From: NCEH01 sp043195135
GTDB taxonomy: Bacteria; Pseudomonadota; Alphaproteobacteria; Rhizobiales; Xanthobacteraceae
Length of the DNA: 64,000 bases
Strand: one strand, 5' to 3'
NCBI RefSeq assembly: GCF_043195135.1
Contig: NZ_JBAFWP010000001.1
The position numbers and the translations under genes were made by a program. The notes under the pieces are model-generated. The model saw nothing but the letters and a program-made list of their open reading frames with translations. It was not told where the DNA came from and did not search any database. The stretch's first letter is position 1; each line of letters begins with the position of its first letter. Below, in pieces: positions 8,956 through 32,800 of this stretch.

Positions 8956-10824
8956 TCAGGAGAGCTGCGGCAGGGCAAAGTGTTCGCGAAGCAGGCCAAA
9001 GGTGAGCACGACCATGAGAAAGTCGTCCTCGAAGGTCTGGTTCAGCTCGGTCTTCGGATTGAGGTATTGGGCCTTGAGATGGGCGATGGCGGCGGGGTTG
9101 AAATAGCCGTCGGCGCGGATGCGGTCCTCGTCCAGCAGGTCGAGCACCTGCGGCTCGCGCGCGCGCAGCAGGCGGGCGCTGGAATGGGCGACGAAGGAGA
9201 ATTTCTTGCGGTCCACGATCTCCGCCGGCAGATAGCGCCGCGCCACCTGCTTGAGGACGAACTTCTCCTCGCCGCCCTGCACCATCAGCGCAGGCGGAAT
9301 GCGCCGCGCCACGTCGATGACGCCGATGTCGAGGAAGGGATAGCGCGCCTCCACCGAATTGGCGAAGCTCACCCGGTCGCCATGATCGGCCAGCAGATGG
9401 TCCGCCATGCGCAGCTTGAAATCGAGATAAGAGCGGATGTGGAAGGGATGGCGGCCGGCGATCTGGCTGCGGTCCACAACGTCCCCGGCGAGGCAATCGA
9501 AGCTGTCGAAGCGCGCGGCCACCGCATCGGCATAGAGGCCCTGGCGGTTCTCGCGGCTGGCGGCGTAATTCTTCTCGTAGAAAAAGCTGGGATCGCCCCA
9601 CAGGCGCTCGCGCCATTCCGCCTCGATCATCTCGTCGAGATCGAGGCTTTCCGCCGCCGCGCCGCGTTCCATGTCGAGCCGATAGCCCACATAGCCGCCG
9701 AACAGCTCGTCCGCGCCCTCGCCCGTGAGCACCACTTTCAGGCCGGCGTCGCGCACCATGGCGGAGAGCAGGAGCGAGCAGACATTGTAGGATTCGCGCA
9801 GCGGCGCCTCGGCGCAGCGCACGATGTCGGCGAGGCGCCGCGAGAGGACGGAAGGATCCACCTCCGCCTCGTGATGCACGGTGCCGAGGATCTTCGCCAT
9901 CAGCCGCTGGGGACCGCGCTCGTCCATGGCGCGGTCGGGAAAGGTGATGGAGAAGGTGTGACGCGTGGATGCGCCCGCCACATCGGCCACGATGGCGGCG
10001 ATGAGCGAGGAATCCAATCCGCCCGAGAGATAGCCGCCCACCGGCACATCGGCCTGGAGGCGATAGCGCACCGCCTGCCGTAGCGCCGCGTCCAGCTCCT
10101 CCACGCACTCTTCCAGCCGGCGCGGCGCGATGTCCTGCGCGAGGGGATAATCGAGATCCCAGTATTTCTGCACCCGCAGCGGCGTGTCCGGGTCCGCCAC
10201 CAGCACATGGCCAGGCGGCAGGCTCTTCACCTCGGCGAAGATGGTGCGGGGCGAGACGAGGCCGGGAAAGGTGAAGATCTGGTCGAGCGCGGTCAGGTCC
10301 ACCGTGCGTTCCAGGGCGTTGTTCGACAGCAGGGCGCGGATTTCCGAGCCGAACATCAAGAGCCCGTCGCGCTCGGCATAGAAGAGCGGCGCGATGCCCA
10401 CCTGGTCGCGGCCGAGCACGAGCTGGCGGGTCGTCCGGTCGAATACGGCGAACGCGAACTGGCCGTTGATGCGGCGGGCGAATTCGACGCCATATTCGGC
10501 GAACAGCGCGGGCACCAGCTCGGTGTCGCAGCGGGTGGCGAAGCGGTGACCCCGGCTTTCGAGATCGGAGCGCAATTCGGCGTAATTATAGATCTCGCCG
10601 TTGCAGATGCCCACCACCCGCCCCTCGGCCGCGAACATGGGCTGGCGGCCGGCGGCAAGATCGACGATCGAGAGCCGGCGGAAGCCGAGGCTCACCACCT
10701 CGTCGCTGAAAAAGCCCTCATCGTCCGGCCCGCGATGGCGCAGCGTATCGGCCATGCGGACGATGAGATCGTCCGCAACCTTGGGGCCGGGGTGGCGCCT
10801 GAGATGTCCGACAATTCCGCACAT
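8956..10824 (-). CDS. asnB: Glutamine-hydrolysing asparagine synthetase homologue
   Basis: This 622-aa protein begins MCGIVGHL, so Cys2 is the Ntn nucleophile of a class II glutaminase domain (~1-215). A synthetase domain follows with the ATP-pyrophosphatase loop YLSGGLDSSL near residue 265. The length is normal for the family. Such enzymes transfer ammonia from Gln to an Asp-type carboxylate activated as an acyl-adenylate. The ATG lies 3 bp after the stop of the large PKS/NRPS gene and the gene ends 12 bp before the next NRPS, so all three are probably translated from one message. Because the final NRPS module has an Asp-type pocket, the enzyme may supply Asn or amidate an acidic side chain of the peptide. 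That role is inference; a housekeeping role is less likely given its position between the synthases. Confidence 0.92.
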   Translation of the reverse strand: MCGIVGHLRRHPGPKVADDLIVRMADTLRHRGPDDEGFFSDEVVSLGFRRLSIVDLAAGRQPMFAAEGRVVGICNGEIYNYAELRSDLESRGHRFATRCDTELVPALFAEYGVEFARRINGQFAFAVFDRTTRQLVLGRDQVGIAPLFYAERDGLLMFGSEIRALLSNNALERTVDLTALDQIFTFPGLVSPRTIFAEVKSLPPGHVLVADPDTPLRVQKYWDLDYPLAQDIAPRRLEECVEELDAALRQAVRYRLQADVPVGGYLSGGLDSSLIAAIVADVAGASTRHTFSITFPDRAMDERGPQRLMAKILGTVHHEAEVDPSVLSRRLADIVRCAEAPLRESYNVCSLLLSAMVRDAGLKVVLTGEGADELFGGYVGYRLDMERGAAAESLDLDEMIEAEWRERLWGDPSFFYEKNYAASRENRQGLYADAVAARFDSFDCLAGDVVDRSQIAGRHPFHIRSYLDFKLRMADHLLADHGDRVSFANSVEARYPFLDIGVIDVARRIPPALMVQGGEEKFVLKQVARRYLPAEIVDRKKFSFVAHSSARLLRAREPQVLDLLDEDRIRADGYFNPAAIAHLKAQYLNPKTELNQTFEDDFLMVVLTFGLLREHFALPQLS

Positions 10825-10827
10825 GGC

Positions 10828-25413
<14,586 letters not shown>

Positions 25414-25564
25414 GATGCCCCGAAAGTTTCTACCGCGAGCGAAGCCCCAATGATCCCGAAACTGCGACACGCCTATGACAGGCGGCTAAATCACGATGTC
25501 TTATGAAGGACGCACTTCTTCTGTAGTTTCATTGCAGATACGCTGGTGCGCGCGGGCGGAGACC
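25414..25564. promoter_or_regulatory. Divergent promoter region between megasynthase and DmpA-like gene
   Basis: This 151-bp gap separates two diverging genes, so it should contain promoters for the minus-strand synthase operon and for the plus-strand aminopeptidase gene. It is more AT-rich than the flanking coding DNA, especially around 25480-25545. No convincing -35/-10 pair or palindrome could be assigned by eye. The role follows from gene orientation only. Confidence 0.4.
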
Positions 25565-26683
25565 ATGACAGATACGACAAGCGCTCCCTCCGGGCATGAC
25601 CAAAACCTAAGCCGGCAACGGGCCCGCGATGCCGGCCTGCGCCTGCCCGGCCAGCCGGGGCCGCTGAATGCGATCACGGACGTGCGGGGGGTTGAAGTCG
25701 GCTTCAGCACCCTCGTGCGGGGCGAGGACGTGCCGGTGCGCACGGGCGTCACCGCCGTGCTGCCGCGCCCCCTGGCGCAGGTGGTGGACCCGGTGTGGGC
25801 CGGCTTCTTCTCGCAGAACGGCAGCGGCGAAATGACCGGCACGCACTGGATCCGGGAGGCCGGCTGGCTCTCCGGGCCGATCACCGTCACCAACACATTT
25901 TCGGTCGGCCTCGCCCACCATGCCACGGTGCGCTGGATGTGCCGGCGCTTCCGCGACAAGCTGGAGCATGAAAGCTGGGTGATGCCGGTGGCGGCGGAAA
26001 CCTTCGACGGCTATCTGAACGACATCGTCGGCCAGCACGTCAGCGAGGAGGATGTGATCGCCGCCATCGAATCCGCGAGGTCCGGCCCCGTCGACGAGGG
26101 CAATGTGGGCGGCGGCACGGGCATGATCTGCTACGGCTTCAAGGGCGGCACCGGCACGTCCTCGCGCCTCGTGCGCACGCCGGCCGGCACCTTCACGGTG
26201 GGCGTGCTCGTGCAGGCGAATCACGGCATCCGCCCCTGGCTCCAGGTCCTGGGCCTGCCGGTGGGCCGCCACCTGCCGGACCCGCGCGGCATCAATCGCG
26301 AAAGCGGCTCCATCATCGGCATCATCGCCACCGACGCGCCGCTCTATCCAACCCAGCTGGAGCGCCTCGCGCGGCGCGGCGGGCTCGGCATCGCGCGCGG
26401 CGGCACGCCGTCGGGCAATGCCTCGGGCGACATGTTCGTCGCCTTCTCCACCGCCGGCGGGCCGGGGCCGCTGCCGGAAAAACCCCTCTCCACCCTGGAA
26501 TGGCATGCCAATGAAAGCCTCGATCCGCTGCTGCTGGCGGTGGTGGAAGGCATCGAGGAAGCGGTCTTGAACGCGATGCTCATGGCGCGGACCATGACCG
26601 GCCGCGTCGGCACCATCGCCGCCCTGGACCCGGCCCAGCTCTTCGCCGCCATGGATCAGGCGGGCGGCGAATGGCGGGCATGA
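25565..26683 (+). CDS. P1-family aminopeptidase (DmpA/BapA type)
   Basis: This 372-aa protein matches the DmpA family (S58, L-aminopeptidase/D-esterase and beta-aminopeptidases) along its whole length; Ochrobactrum DmpA is 375 aa. These enzymes are made as one chain that cleaves itself before a Ser, which then becomes the N-terminal nucleophile. Here that site is Gly248-Ser249 in RESGSIIGIIATDAP, almost the same position as in DmpA. Other family features are the N-terminal NAITDVRGVEVG and the glycine-rich NVGGGTGM. No signal peptide is visible, so the enzyme is probably cytoplasmic. The ATG at 25565 is preceded by GGAG. The gene diverges from the beta-amino lipopeptide synthase. Because family members accept beta-amino or D-residues at the N-terminus, a role in hydrolysing or processing that product is a reasonable inference. 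Confidence 0.9.
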   Translation: MTDTTSAPSGHDQNLSRQRARDAGLRLPGQPGPLNAITDVRGVEVGFSTLVRGEDVPVRTGVTAVLPRPLAQVVDPVWAGFFSQNGSGEMTGTHWIREAGWLSGPITVTNTFSVGLAHHATVRWMCRRFRDKLEHESWVMPVAAETFDGYLNDIVGQHVSEEDVIAAIESARSGPVDEGNVGGGTGMICYGFKGGTGTSSRLVRTPAGTFTVGVLVQANHGIRPWLQVLGLPVGRHLPDPRGINRESGSIIGIIATDAPLYPTQLERLARRGGLGIARGGTPSGNASGDMFVAFSTAGGPGPLPEKPLSTLEWHANESLDPLLLAVVEGIEEAVLNAMLMARTMTGRVGTIAALDPAQLFAAMDQAGGEWRA

Positions 26684-26708
26684 GGGGCGACGAATCGTAG
26701 GGTCGCGG

Positions 26709-27266
26709 TCAGGGCAGCTCGGACGCCGCCGGGCACCGGGATCGGTCGGAAAGGTCCATTGCCATCGGGGCCACATAGGTCAGCTGATCGCCGCGGCGCG
26801 CGCCGAAAAGATCATACAACAGGCCGAGCATCATATCGGCGACGCGGTCAAGGTCCTCACCGGGCTTCAAAATAACCAGAAGCTTCTGAAAATTCCCCTC
26901 TGAACTGTCGGTGTCAAACCCCGCCGCCTCCAGGATCGCAAGGTTGCTCATCCGCACCTCGTCCCGGACCTCGCCTTTCTTCACGCCATAGAAGCCGGAG
27001 GCCGCCTCGCACAGCATCTGCTTATTGTCCTCCAGCAGCAGGCATTGCACATATTTCTGGCGCCCGCCCTTCACCGACACAGCGACAAATCGGTTCAGCT
27101 TTTGCCGCTCGAGGTAGGTCACGAAGAGGCGGTCTGAGATCTTGCAGTGGTTCTCGGCGATGAATTTCGCCCGTCCGTCCGCCGCCACGGCGGGCGGCAC
27201 AAGAAAGGCCAGACAGACGCAGGCCGCAGCAAGCCGCACCAGAGTCTTCACCCGATTCGCACGCAT
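26709..27266 (-). CDS. Secreted protein of unknown function within the lipopeptide locus
   Basis: This 185-aa protein begins with a clear signal peptide: a basic start, a hydrophobic run and AVAA before the likely cleavage site. No domain family was recognised. The mature part contains four cysteines and a charged, mixed composition, consistent with a periplasmic globular protein. ATG 27266 has a G-rich stretch about 7 bp upstream; ATG 27284 would add six residues. The gene is convergent with the DmpA-like gene (26-bp gap) and lies 113 bp downstream of the serine hydrolase on the same strand. Its position between synthase genes suggests, without proof, a role in maturation, export or immunity. 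Confidence 0.75.
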   Translation of the reverse strand: MRANRVKTLVRLAAACVCLAFLVPPAVAADGRAKFIAENHCKISDRLFVTYLERQKLNRFVAVSVKGGRQKYVQCLLLEDNKQMLCEAASGFYGVKKGEVRDEVRMSNLAILEAAGFDTDSSEGNFQKLLVILKPGEDLDRVADMMLGLLYDLFGARRGDQLTYVAPMAMDLSDRSRCPAASELP

Positions 27267-27379
27267 GATCAGCCCCCGCCGCATCGCCGAGCAGCTTAAG
27301 CTGCGCGCGAAGGTTGTGGAAGCGGAGGCCGGCAAACGGGGCTGAAACCAAAGCGCACGGGGCGGCCGGCGCCTTCGCG

Positions 27380-29023
27380 TCACGCGCGTTCGAACATAAG
27401 ATTCGCGCTCTGGTCCGAATTCAGCACGAAGCCGCCGGGCCGCACCCACAGGCTGAACAGCCAAGCGGAATTCCAGGGCGAGGCGAGCCAGCGCCCGTGC
27501 AGATCCCCGGCATCCGGCACCGCGCGGAACAGATCGCCGTCGCAGGCGAGGAGGCGCGCCCGGCAGACGCCGTAAGGCGAGGCGAGCGCGATGCGCAGGT
27601 CGCCCGCGTCTCCCGTCACCTCCGCGTCCAGCGCCACGTCCCGCGCCCGATAGCGGCCGCGCGGGTCGGCGAAGGGCGCGTCCGGGCGGGCAGGCACGAA
27701 GCGCGCCGCGCGGCCCCAGCGCGCGACATGCAGCCCTTCGTCCGCTTGCGCCAGCAAGGCGAGCGGCGGCAGCGCCATCTGCGGCGCGACCCAAGTTTCA
27801 CCCCGCGCCTGGTCCGCCGCCACCTGCTCCGCCCGTACCTGCTCCGCGAGTACCAGCGGCGCCGGCCCCATGCTGGTGGTGAGCATCGCGCCCTCGGCGT
27901 CGGCCGCGAGCTCCAGCACGCGCCCGCCGCCGTCTTCCCGCCACAGCCCGCTCATGGTCCGCAGCGGCACCAGCGCTTCCTCAGACAGGCGCGCGGCGGA
28001 GGGGCGGCGCAGCAGGATGTCAAGCACCTGCCGCACCAAGGCGAACACGGGAAGGTCCTCGCGATTGGCGATCAGCACCACGCCGAGATCCACCTCGGGA
28101 AAGCGCACGGATTCCGAACGCGCCCCCACCACCGAGCCGCCATGCCCGATGCCCGTCACGCCGCCATGCACCGTGCGCACGAGGCCGAGCCCATAGGGCG
28201 AGGGCGTGCCGTTGGCGAGCGGGCCGCCGCGCTCCATTTCGGCGATGATGGGATCGCCGGCGAGGTGGCAAGCGCGCAGGTGCTTCTGCCAGCGCACCAT
28301 GTCGGCGCGGGTGGACACCAGCCCGCCCTCCCCGCCCAAAGCGGCAAGCGAGGTGCCGCGCAGAAAGCCGCCCGCCCCGTCGCGGCGATAATGGCTGGCG
28401 AGGCGCGGCGTCCATTCATCGTCCCGCCGCAGCAGGCGGGTGTCCGCCATGCCGAGCGGGCCGGTGACATATTGCGCCAGCAACTCCTCGAACGGCGCAC
28501 CGGAGGCCGTCTCCACCACGTCGGTGAGCAGCAGGAAATTGCTGTTGGAATACAGCAGGTCCGCGCCCTCTTCGGCGGCGAGGCCGGGGCTCATGGCGAT
28601 CACCCGCCGCTCCAGCTCGCGCGAAACCGGACCGAGCGCATTCACCCCGCCCAGCACCATCAGATCCAGCAGGTCGCGAACGCCGCTGGTGTTGGCGGCA
28701 AGGCTGCGCAGGCGCACGTGGCGCCAGGCGTCGGGCACCCAGGGAAGATGCGCGCCCACCGCATCGTCCAGCGAGAGTTTGCCCGCGCGTGCCAGTTGGA
28801 GCGCGAGATAGACCGCGAACTGCTTGCTCTGGGAGCCCACGCGCAGCACGCTCGCGCCGTCGAGCGGCACGTTCTGAGCGAGATCCGCGCGGCCATAGGC
28901 CTGTTCCAGCACGCATTCCCCGCCGCTCAGCACCGCCAGCACGGCGCCCGGCGCATCGTCTTGAATGCGATCGCGAAACAGGCGATGGATCTGCGCCGTC
29001 TGGTCGCTGTCGGGGATCATCAT
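27380..29023 (-). CDS. Serine hydrolase of the beta-lactamase/D-aminopeptidase fold (S12)
   Basis: This 547-aa protein has the three active-site motifs of the penicillin-recognising enzyme fold: S64-Q-S-K67 (SxxK), a YSN motif near residue 160, and GHGG in GIGHGGSVVG, which replaces the usual KTG. Serine at about residue 62-64 and an HGG third motif resemble the Ochrobactrum D-aminopeptidase DAP. The last ~200 residues form additional beta-rich domains, as in DAP. No signal peptide is evident, so it is probably cytoplasmic. Of the tandem ATGs at 29018-29023 the first was chosen, with AGGGAAAG just upstream. It lies beside an NRPS cluster that contains an epimerase, so a D-residue peptide is a plausible substrate. 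Esterase or acyltransferase activity is an alternative. Confidence 0.85.
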   Translation of the reverse strand: MMIPDSDQTAQIHRLFRDRIQDDAPGAVLAVLSGGECVLEQAYGRADLAQNVPLDGASVLRVGSQSKQFAVYLALQLARAGKLSLDDAVGAHLPWVPDAWRHVRLRSLAANTSGVRDLLDLMVLGGVNALGPVSRELERRVIAMSPGLAAEEGADLLYSNSNFLLLTDVVETASGAPFEELLAQYVTGPLGMADTRLLRRDDEWTPRLASHYRRDGAGGFLRGTSLAALGGEGGLVSTRADMVRWQKHLRACHLAGDPIIAEMERGGPLANGTPSPYGLGLVRTVHGGVTGIGHGGSVVGARSESVRFPEVDLGVVLIANREDLPVFALVRQVLDILLRRPSAARLSEEALVPLRTMSGLWREDGGGRVLELAADAEGAMLTTSMGPAPLVLAEQVRAEQVAADQARGETWVAPQMALPPLALLAQADEGLHVARWGRAARFVPARPDAPFADPRGRYRARDVALDAEVTGDAGDLRIALASPYGVCRARLLACDGDLFRAVPDAGDLHGRWLASPWNSAWLFSLWVRPGGFVLNSDQSANLMFERA

Positions 29024-29082
29024 CGACGGTCTTTCCCTGGGCGCGCGGCCTTCTCGGCGGCCGTGAAAAGGAGGGCGCGGCG

Positions 29083-29877
29083 GTGATCGATCTTTACCTG
29101 CTCGCGCTCGAACGGCTCGGCCCGCAGGACATTGCGCTTTTCGCCGCCGTTCTGGACGCGGAGGAGAACGCCCGCGCGGCGCGCCTGCGCTTTGCACACG
29201 ACCGCACCGCCTTCATCGCTGCCCATGCGCTTGCGCGCTTCGCCCTCAGCCGCGCCCGCCCCGCCGTGGCGCCGGTCGCGTGGCGCTTCCGCGCGCCGCC
29301 GCTCGGCAAGCCGGTCGCCCATGCCGAAGGTGGCGCGGGCGTGAGCTTCAGCCTGTCCCACACCGCCGGACTGGTGGCGGTGGTGGTGGGCGAAGAGGCC
29401 CCGCTGGGCGTCGATGTGGAAGCCATCGTGCCGGCCACCGCGACGCTGGATCTTGCCGCCGCCTTCTGCGCGCCGGCCGAACATGCGGCCCTCGCCGCGC
29501 TCGCGGACGGGGAGGCGCGCGCCCGGCGCTTCTTCACCTTGTGGACGCTGAAGGAAAGCCTGCTCAAGGCGGCCGGCCTCGGCCTCTCCCAGGCGCCGCA
29601 GACGGTGCAGTTCGCGGTCGATCCCCTGGCGGGCGATCCCCCGGCGGGCGATTCCCTGGCGGTCACGCAGCTGTCCGGGGCGGCGCGCGGCAATTGGCAT
29701 TTGTGGAGCGGCGTCACGCCGCCCCGCCATTGCCTGGCGGTCTGCGCGGAAGGCGAGGCGCGGCCGCATCTCAGCGCCTATGCGGTCGGCGACGGGGCGG
29801 CGCTGGCAGCGGGCGCCCCGCTGCCGCACGCATCGCTGGCGCTCAGCACCTGCCGCAGCAGGCTCAGCACCGTGTGA
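29083..29877 (+). CDS. Sfp-type 4'-phosphopantetheinyl transferase
   Basis: This 264-aa protein carries the family signatures GVDVEAI and FTLWTLKESLLKAAG, the second being the WxxKE motif that binds Mg2+ and CoA. These enzymes attach phosphopantetheine to carrier-protein serines, and the locus encodes seven carrier domains needing it. The start is GTG 29083, with AAGGAGGG about 8 bp upstream. An ATG start at 28789 would add 98 residues lying inside the opposite serine-hydrolase gene and was rejected. It diverges from that gene and its last 100 bp overlap the 3' end of the opposing NRPS gene. Confidence 0.92.
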   Translation: MIDLYLLALERLGPQDIALFAAVLDAEENARAARLRFAHDRTAFIAAHALARFALSRARPAVAPVAWRFRAPPLGKPVAHAEGGAGVSFSLSHTAGLVAVVVGEEAPLGVDVEAIVPATATLDLAAAFCAPAEHAALAALADGEARARRFFTLWTLKESLLKAAGLGLSQAPQTVQFAVDPLAGDPPAGDSLAVTQLSGAARGNWHLWSGVTPPRHCLAVCAEGEARPHLSAYAVGDGAALAAGAPLPHASLALSTCRSRLSTV

Positions 29878-32800
29878 ACATGGGGCGGGTGGAACATGGA
29901 ATAATGATCCCCGCCCACCTCGTGCAGCACGAACCGGCCCCGCGTTCTCGCCCGGAACGCCGCCCCGCCCGCGCGCGGCACCGCATCCGCCGCCTCGATG
30001 CAGGTGATGGGTGCCGCAAGCGGCGCCGCCTCCGGCCGATGGGCGCGGGCGATCGCCTGATGGTGGGCGGCGAGGCGTTCGATGCGGGCGAAATCCTCCG
30101 CCGGCAATTGCTCCATGATGGCGAGCACCCGCCCCCAATAGGGCTTGGTGCGCAATTGCGCGAAGGTGAAGGCGGCGGGCGGCGTCGCGCCCTTCTCCGG
30201 GGCTCTCTCCTCCGGCGCCGCATCGAGCAGGACGAGGGTGACCGCCCGCCCGCGCGCTTCCAGCAGCCGCGCCGTCTCAAGCGCGAAATGCGCGCCCAGC
30301 GACCAGCCCACGAGCCGCAGCGGATGGGCGCTTTCCATCGGCACTATCTGCGCCGCGAACAGCGCCGCCGCCGCCGCAAGGCTCGGCGCGAACGCCATGT
30401 CGGCGTCGAACCCCGGCGCTTGCAGGCCGTAGCAGGCGACGTCGCATGCCAGCGGCTCGGTGAGATCGCGGTACAGCGTCGAGGTGCCGAGCGCGGGCGG
30501 GAAGAAGAACGCCACCGGCGCGCCGGGCGTCGCCGCGCGCAGCTTCAGCAGCGACGACGGCGCCGCGTCCGCCGGCGGGCGTTCCAGATAGGTCGCGAGC
30601 GCGCGGATCGTGGGATGGTCGAACAGGCTGCGCAAGGTGAGCTGGCGGCCAAGCGCCGCCTTGGCTTTCGAGACCAGGGCGATGGCCTTGAGGCTATGGC
30701 CGCCAAGGGCGAAGAAATCCTCCTCCAGCCCCACCTGTTCGAGGAACAGCACCTCTTTCCAGAGCTTGCGCAACCCCTCTTCCAGGGCGCTGCCCGGCTC
30801 ATCCGCGCGGGGGCCGGCGGCGGGGGCGCGCCAATGCTCTTCCAGCGCCTTGCGGTCGAGCTTGCCGTTCGCGGTCATGGGAAAGCGCGAGACGGGGAAG
30901 AATCGGCTCGGCACCATGGCGGGCGGCAGGCGGGCGGCGAGCGCGGCCCGCAGCGCCCCGGCGTCGGCGGGGGCGCCCTCGGCAAGGATCACATAGGCGA
31001 ACAATTCCGCCGCGCCGCCGCGCGCATCCACCACCGCCGCCGCATCGGCGACCTGCGGCAGCGCACGCAAGGCGGCCTCGACTTCCTTCAGCGAAACGCG
31101 ATAGCCGCGGATCTTCACCAGGTCGTCCATGCGGCCGAGGAATTCCAGCTGCCCATCGGGGAGCCAGCGCACCTTGTCGCCGGTGCGATAGACGGGCACG
31201 TCGCCCGCGCCCGCGTCGGCCGCCAAGGACAGGCGGGTGAAGCGGGCCGCATCCGCGGGCGACGCATTCACATAGCCCTGGGCGAGCCCCGCGCCGCCCA
31301 CCAGCAATTCGCCCGCGATCCCTTCCGGCACCGGCCGCAGGGTGCGGTCGCAGACGAAGGCGCGGGCGCCCGAGATCGGCCGGCCGATGCGCTGCGGGCC
31401 TGCCCCGGCTTCGGCGAGATCGTCCAGCGGCCCGCTCACGCAGCCGATGGTGGTCTCCGTCGGCCCATAATGATTGGCCAGCGACACCTGCGGCGCCAGC
31501 CTCTTGAGCTGGTGGAGATCGGCGAAATTCTGCGCCTCCCCGCCCAGCAGGATGAGCCGCAGATCCCGTGCGCCGGCGAACGCCGCAGCGCTGCCGGGCG
31601 TGGCCATCAGCATGGCGAGATAGGAGGGGGTGAGCTTGAGCAGCGTCAGCTTGTGGGCTGCGAGCAGAGCCAGCACCTGTTCGGGATCGCGCCGGGCGTC
31701 TTCGTCCAGCAGCGAGAGGCAGCCGCCGCCCAGCAGGGCGCCGAAGACGGCGGTATAGCCAAGGTCGAAGGCCGGCGAGGTGAGCAGCGCCGTGCGGATG
31801 GGGAAGTCCGGCCCGCAGCGCCGCACCAGCCAGGACACATAGGCCAAAAGCGCCCCATGGCCGATGCGCACGCCCTTGGGCTGGCCCGTCGTACCGGACG
31901 TGTAGATGACATAAGCGGTGGGATCGGCCGGCAGCGGCGGCAGATCGGCACACGCGCCCTCCCCCGCCGCGCCCCGTGCCCGTTCCAGCTCCTCTTCCAG
32001 CGACAGCAGAGCGACGCCGTCCGGCAGGTCCGGCAGGCGCTCCGCCGCCGCGCTCAGAACGAGGCGGGCGCCGCAATCGGCGAGAATATGGGCGAGGCGC
32101 GCCGGCGGGCTCGGCAGGTCGAGCGGCACATAGGGCACGCCCAGCAGCAGGCAGGCCAGCATGGCGGTCGCCAGCCCCTCCCCCGCGTCCGCATGCAGCG
32201 CGACCGGGATGGAGGGGGTAGCGCCAAGGTCCGCGAGCCGCAGGGCGAGGCGGCGCGCGTGTTGCTCCAGCGCGGCGTGGGAAACGACGCTGTCGCCCAG
32301 CCGCAAGGCCGGCGCCTCGCCCTGCCGCGCGACCAGGGCGACCCGCGCCGTCCGCAGGTTTTCCGCCTGGGCCGGCAGCGCCCCGCCATCGCCCCAGGTC
32401 ATCACGCGGGCGTGCTCGTCCGCATCGAGGAGCGTCAGGTCCTCCACCGCGCGGTCCGGCGCATCCGCCACCTGCTGCGCCAGCACCTCCAGCCAGGCGG
32501 CGAGGCGGGCGACGCGGTCCGGGTCCACCACGTCGGCGTTGAAGGTAAGCACGATCTTGAGCGCCTCGCCCGGCAGGGCGACCACGCCGAAATCATAATT
32601 GGAGGTCTGGTAGACGCTGACATCCTCGATGGTGACACCCGGCGCCAGCTCCTGCGCCGCGCCCTGGAAGCGCTCCTCCAGGGGATAATTCTCGAACACG
32701 AAATAATGGCCGATCAGCCCCTGGCGCAGGGGGCTCGCGGCCTGGATGTCCGCGAGCGCGCAATGCACATTCTCCAGCCAGTCCATGCGCTCGGCCTGGG

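Noticed and set aside
28789..29082. 98-residue extension of the PPTase
   Set aside because: It overlaps the opposite hydrolase gene; GTG 29083 has a strong AAGGAGGG site.
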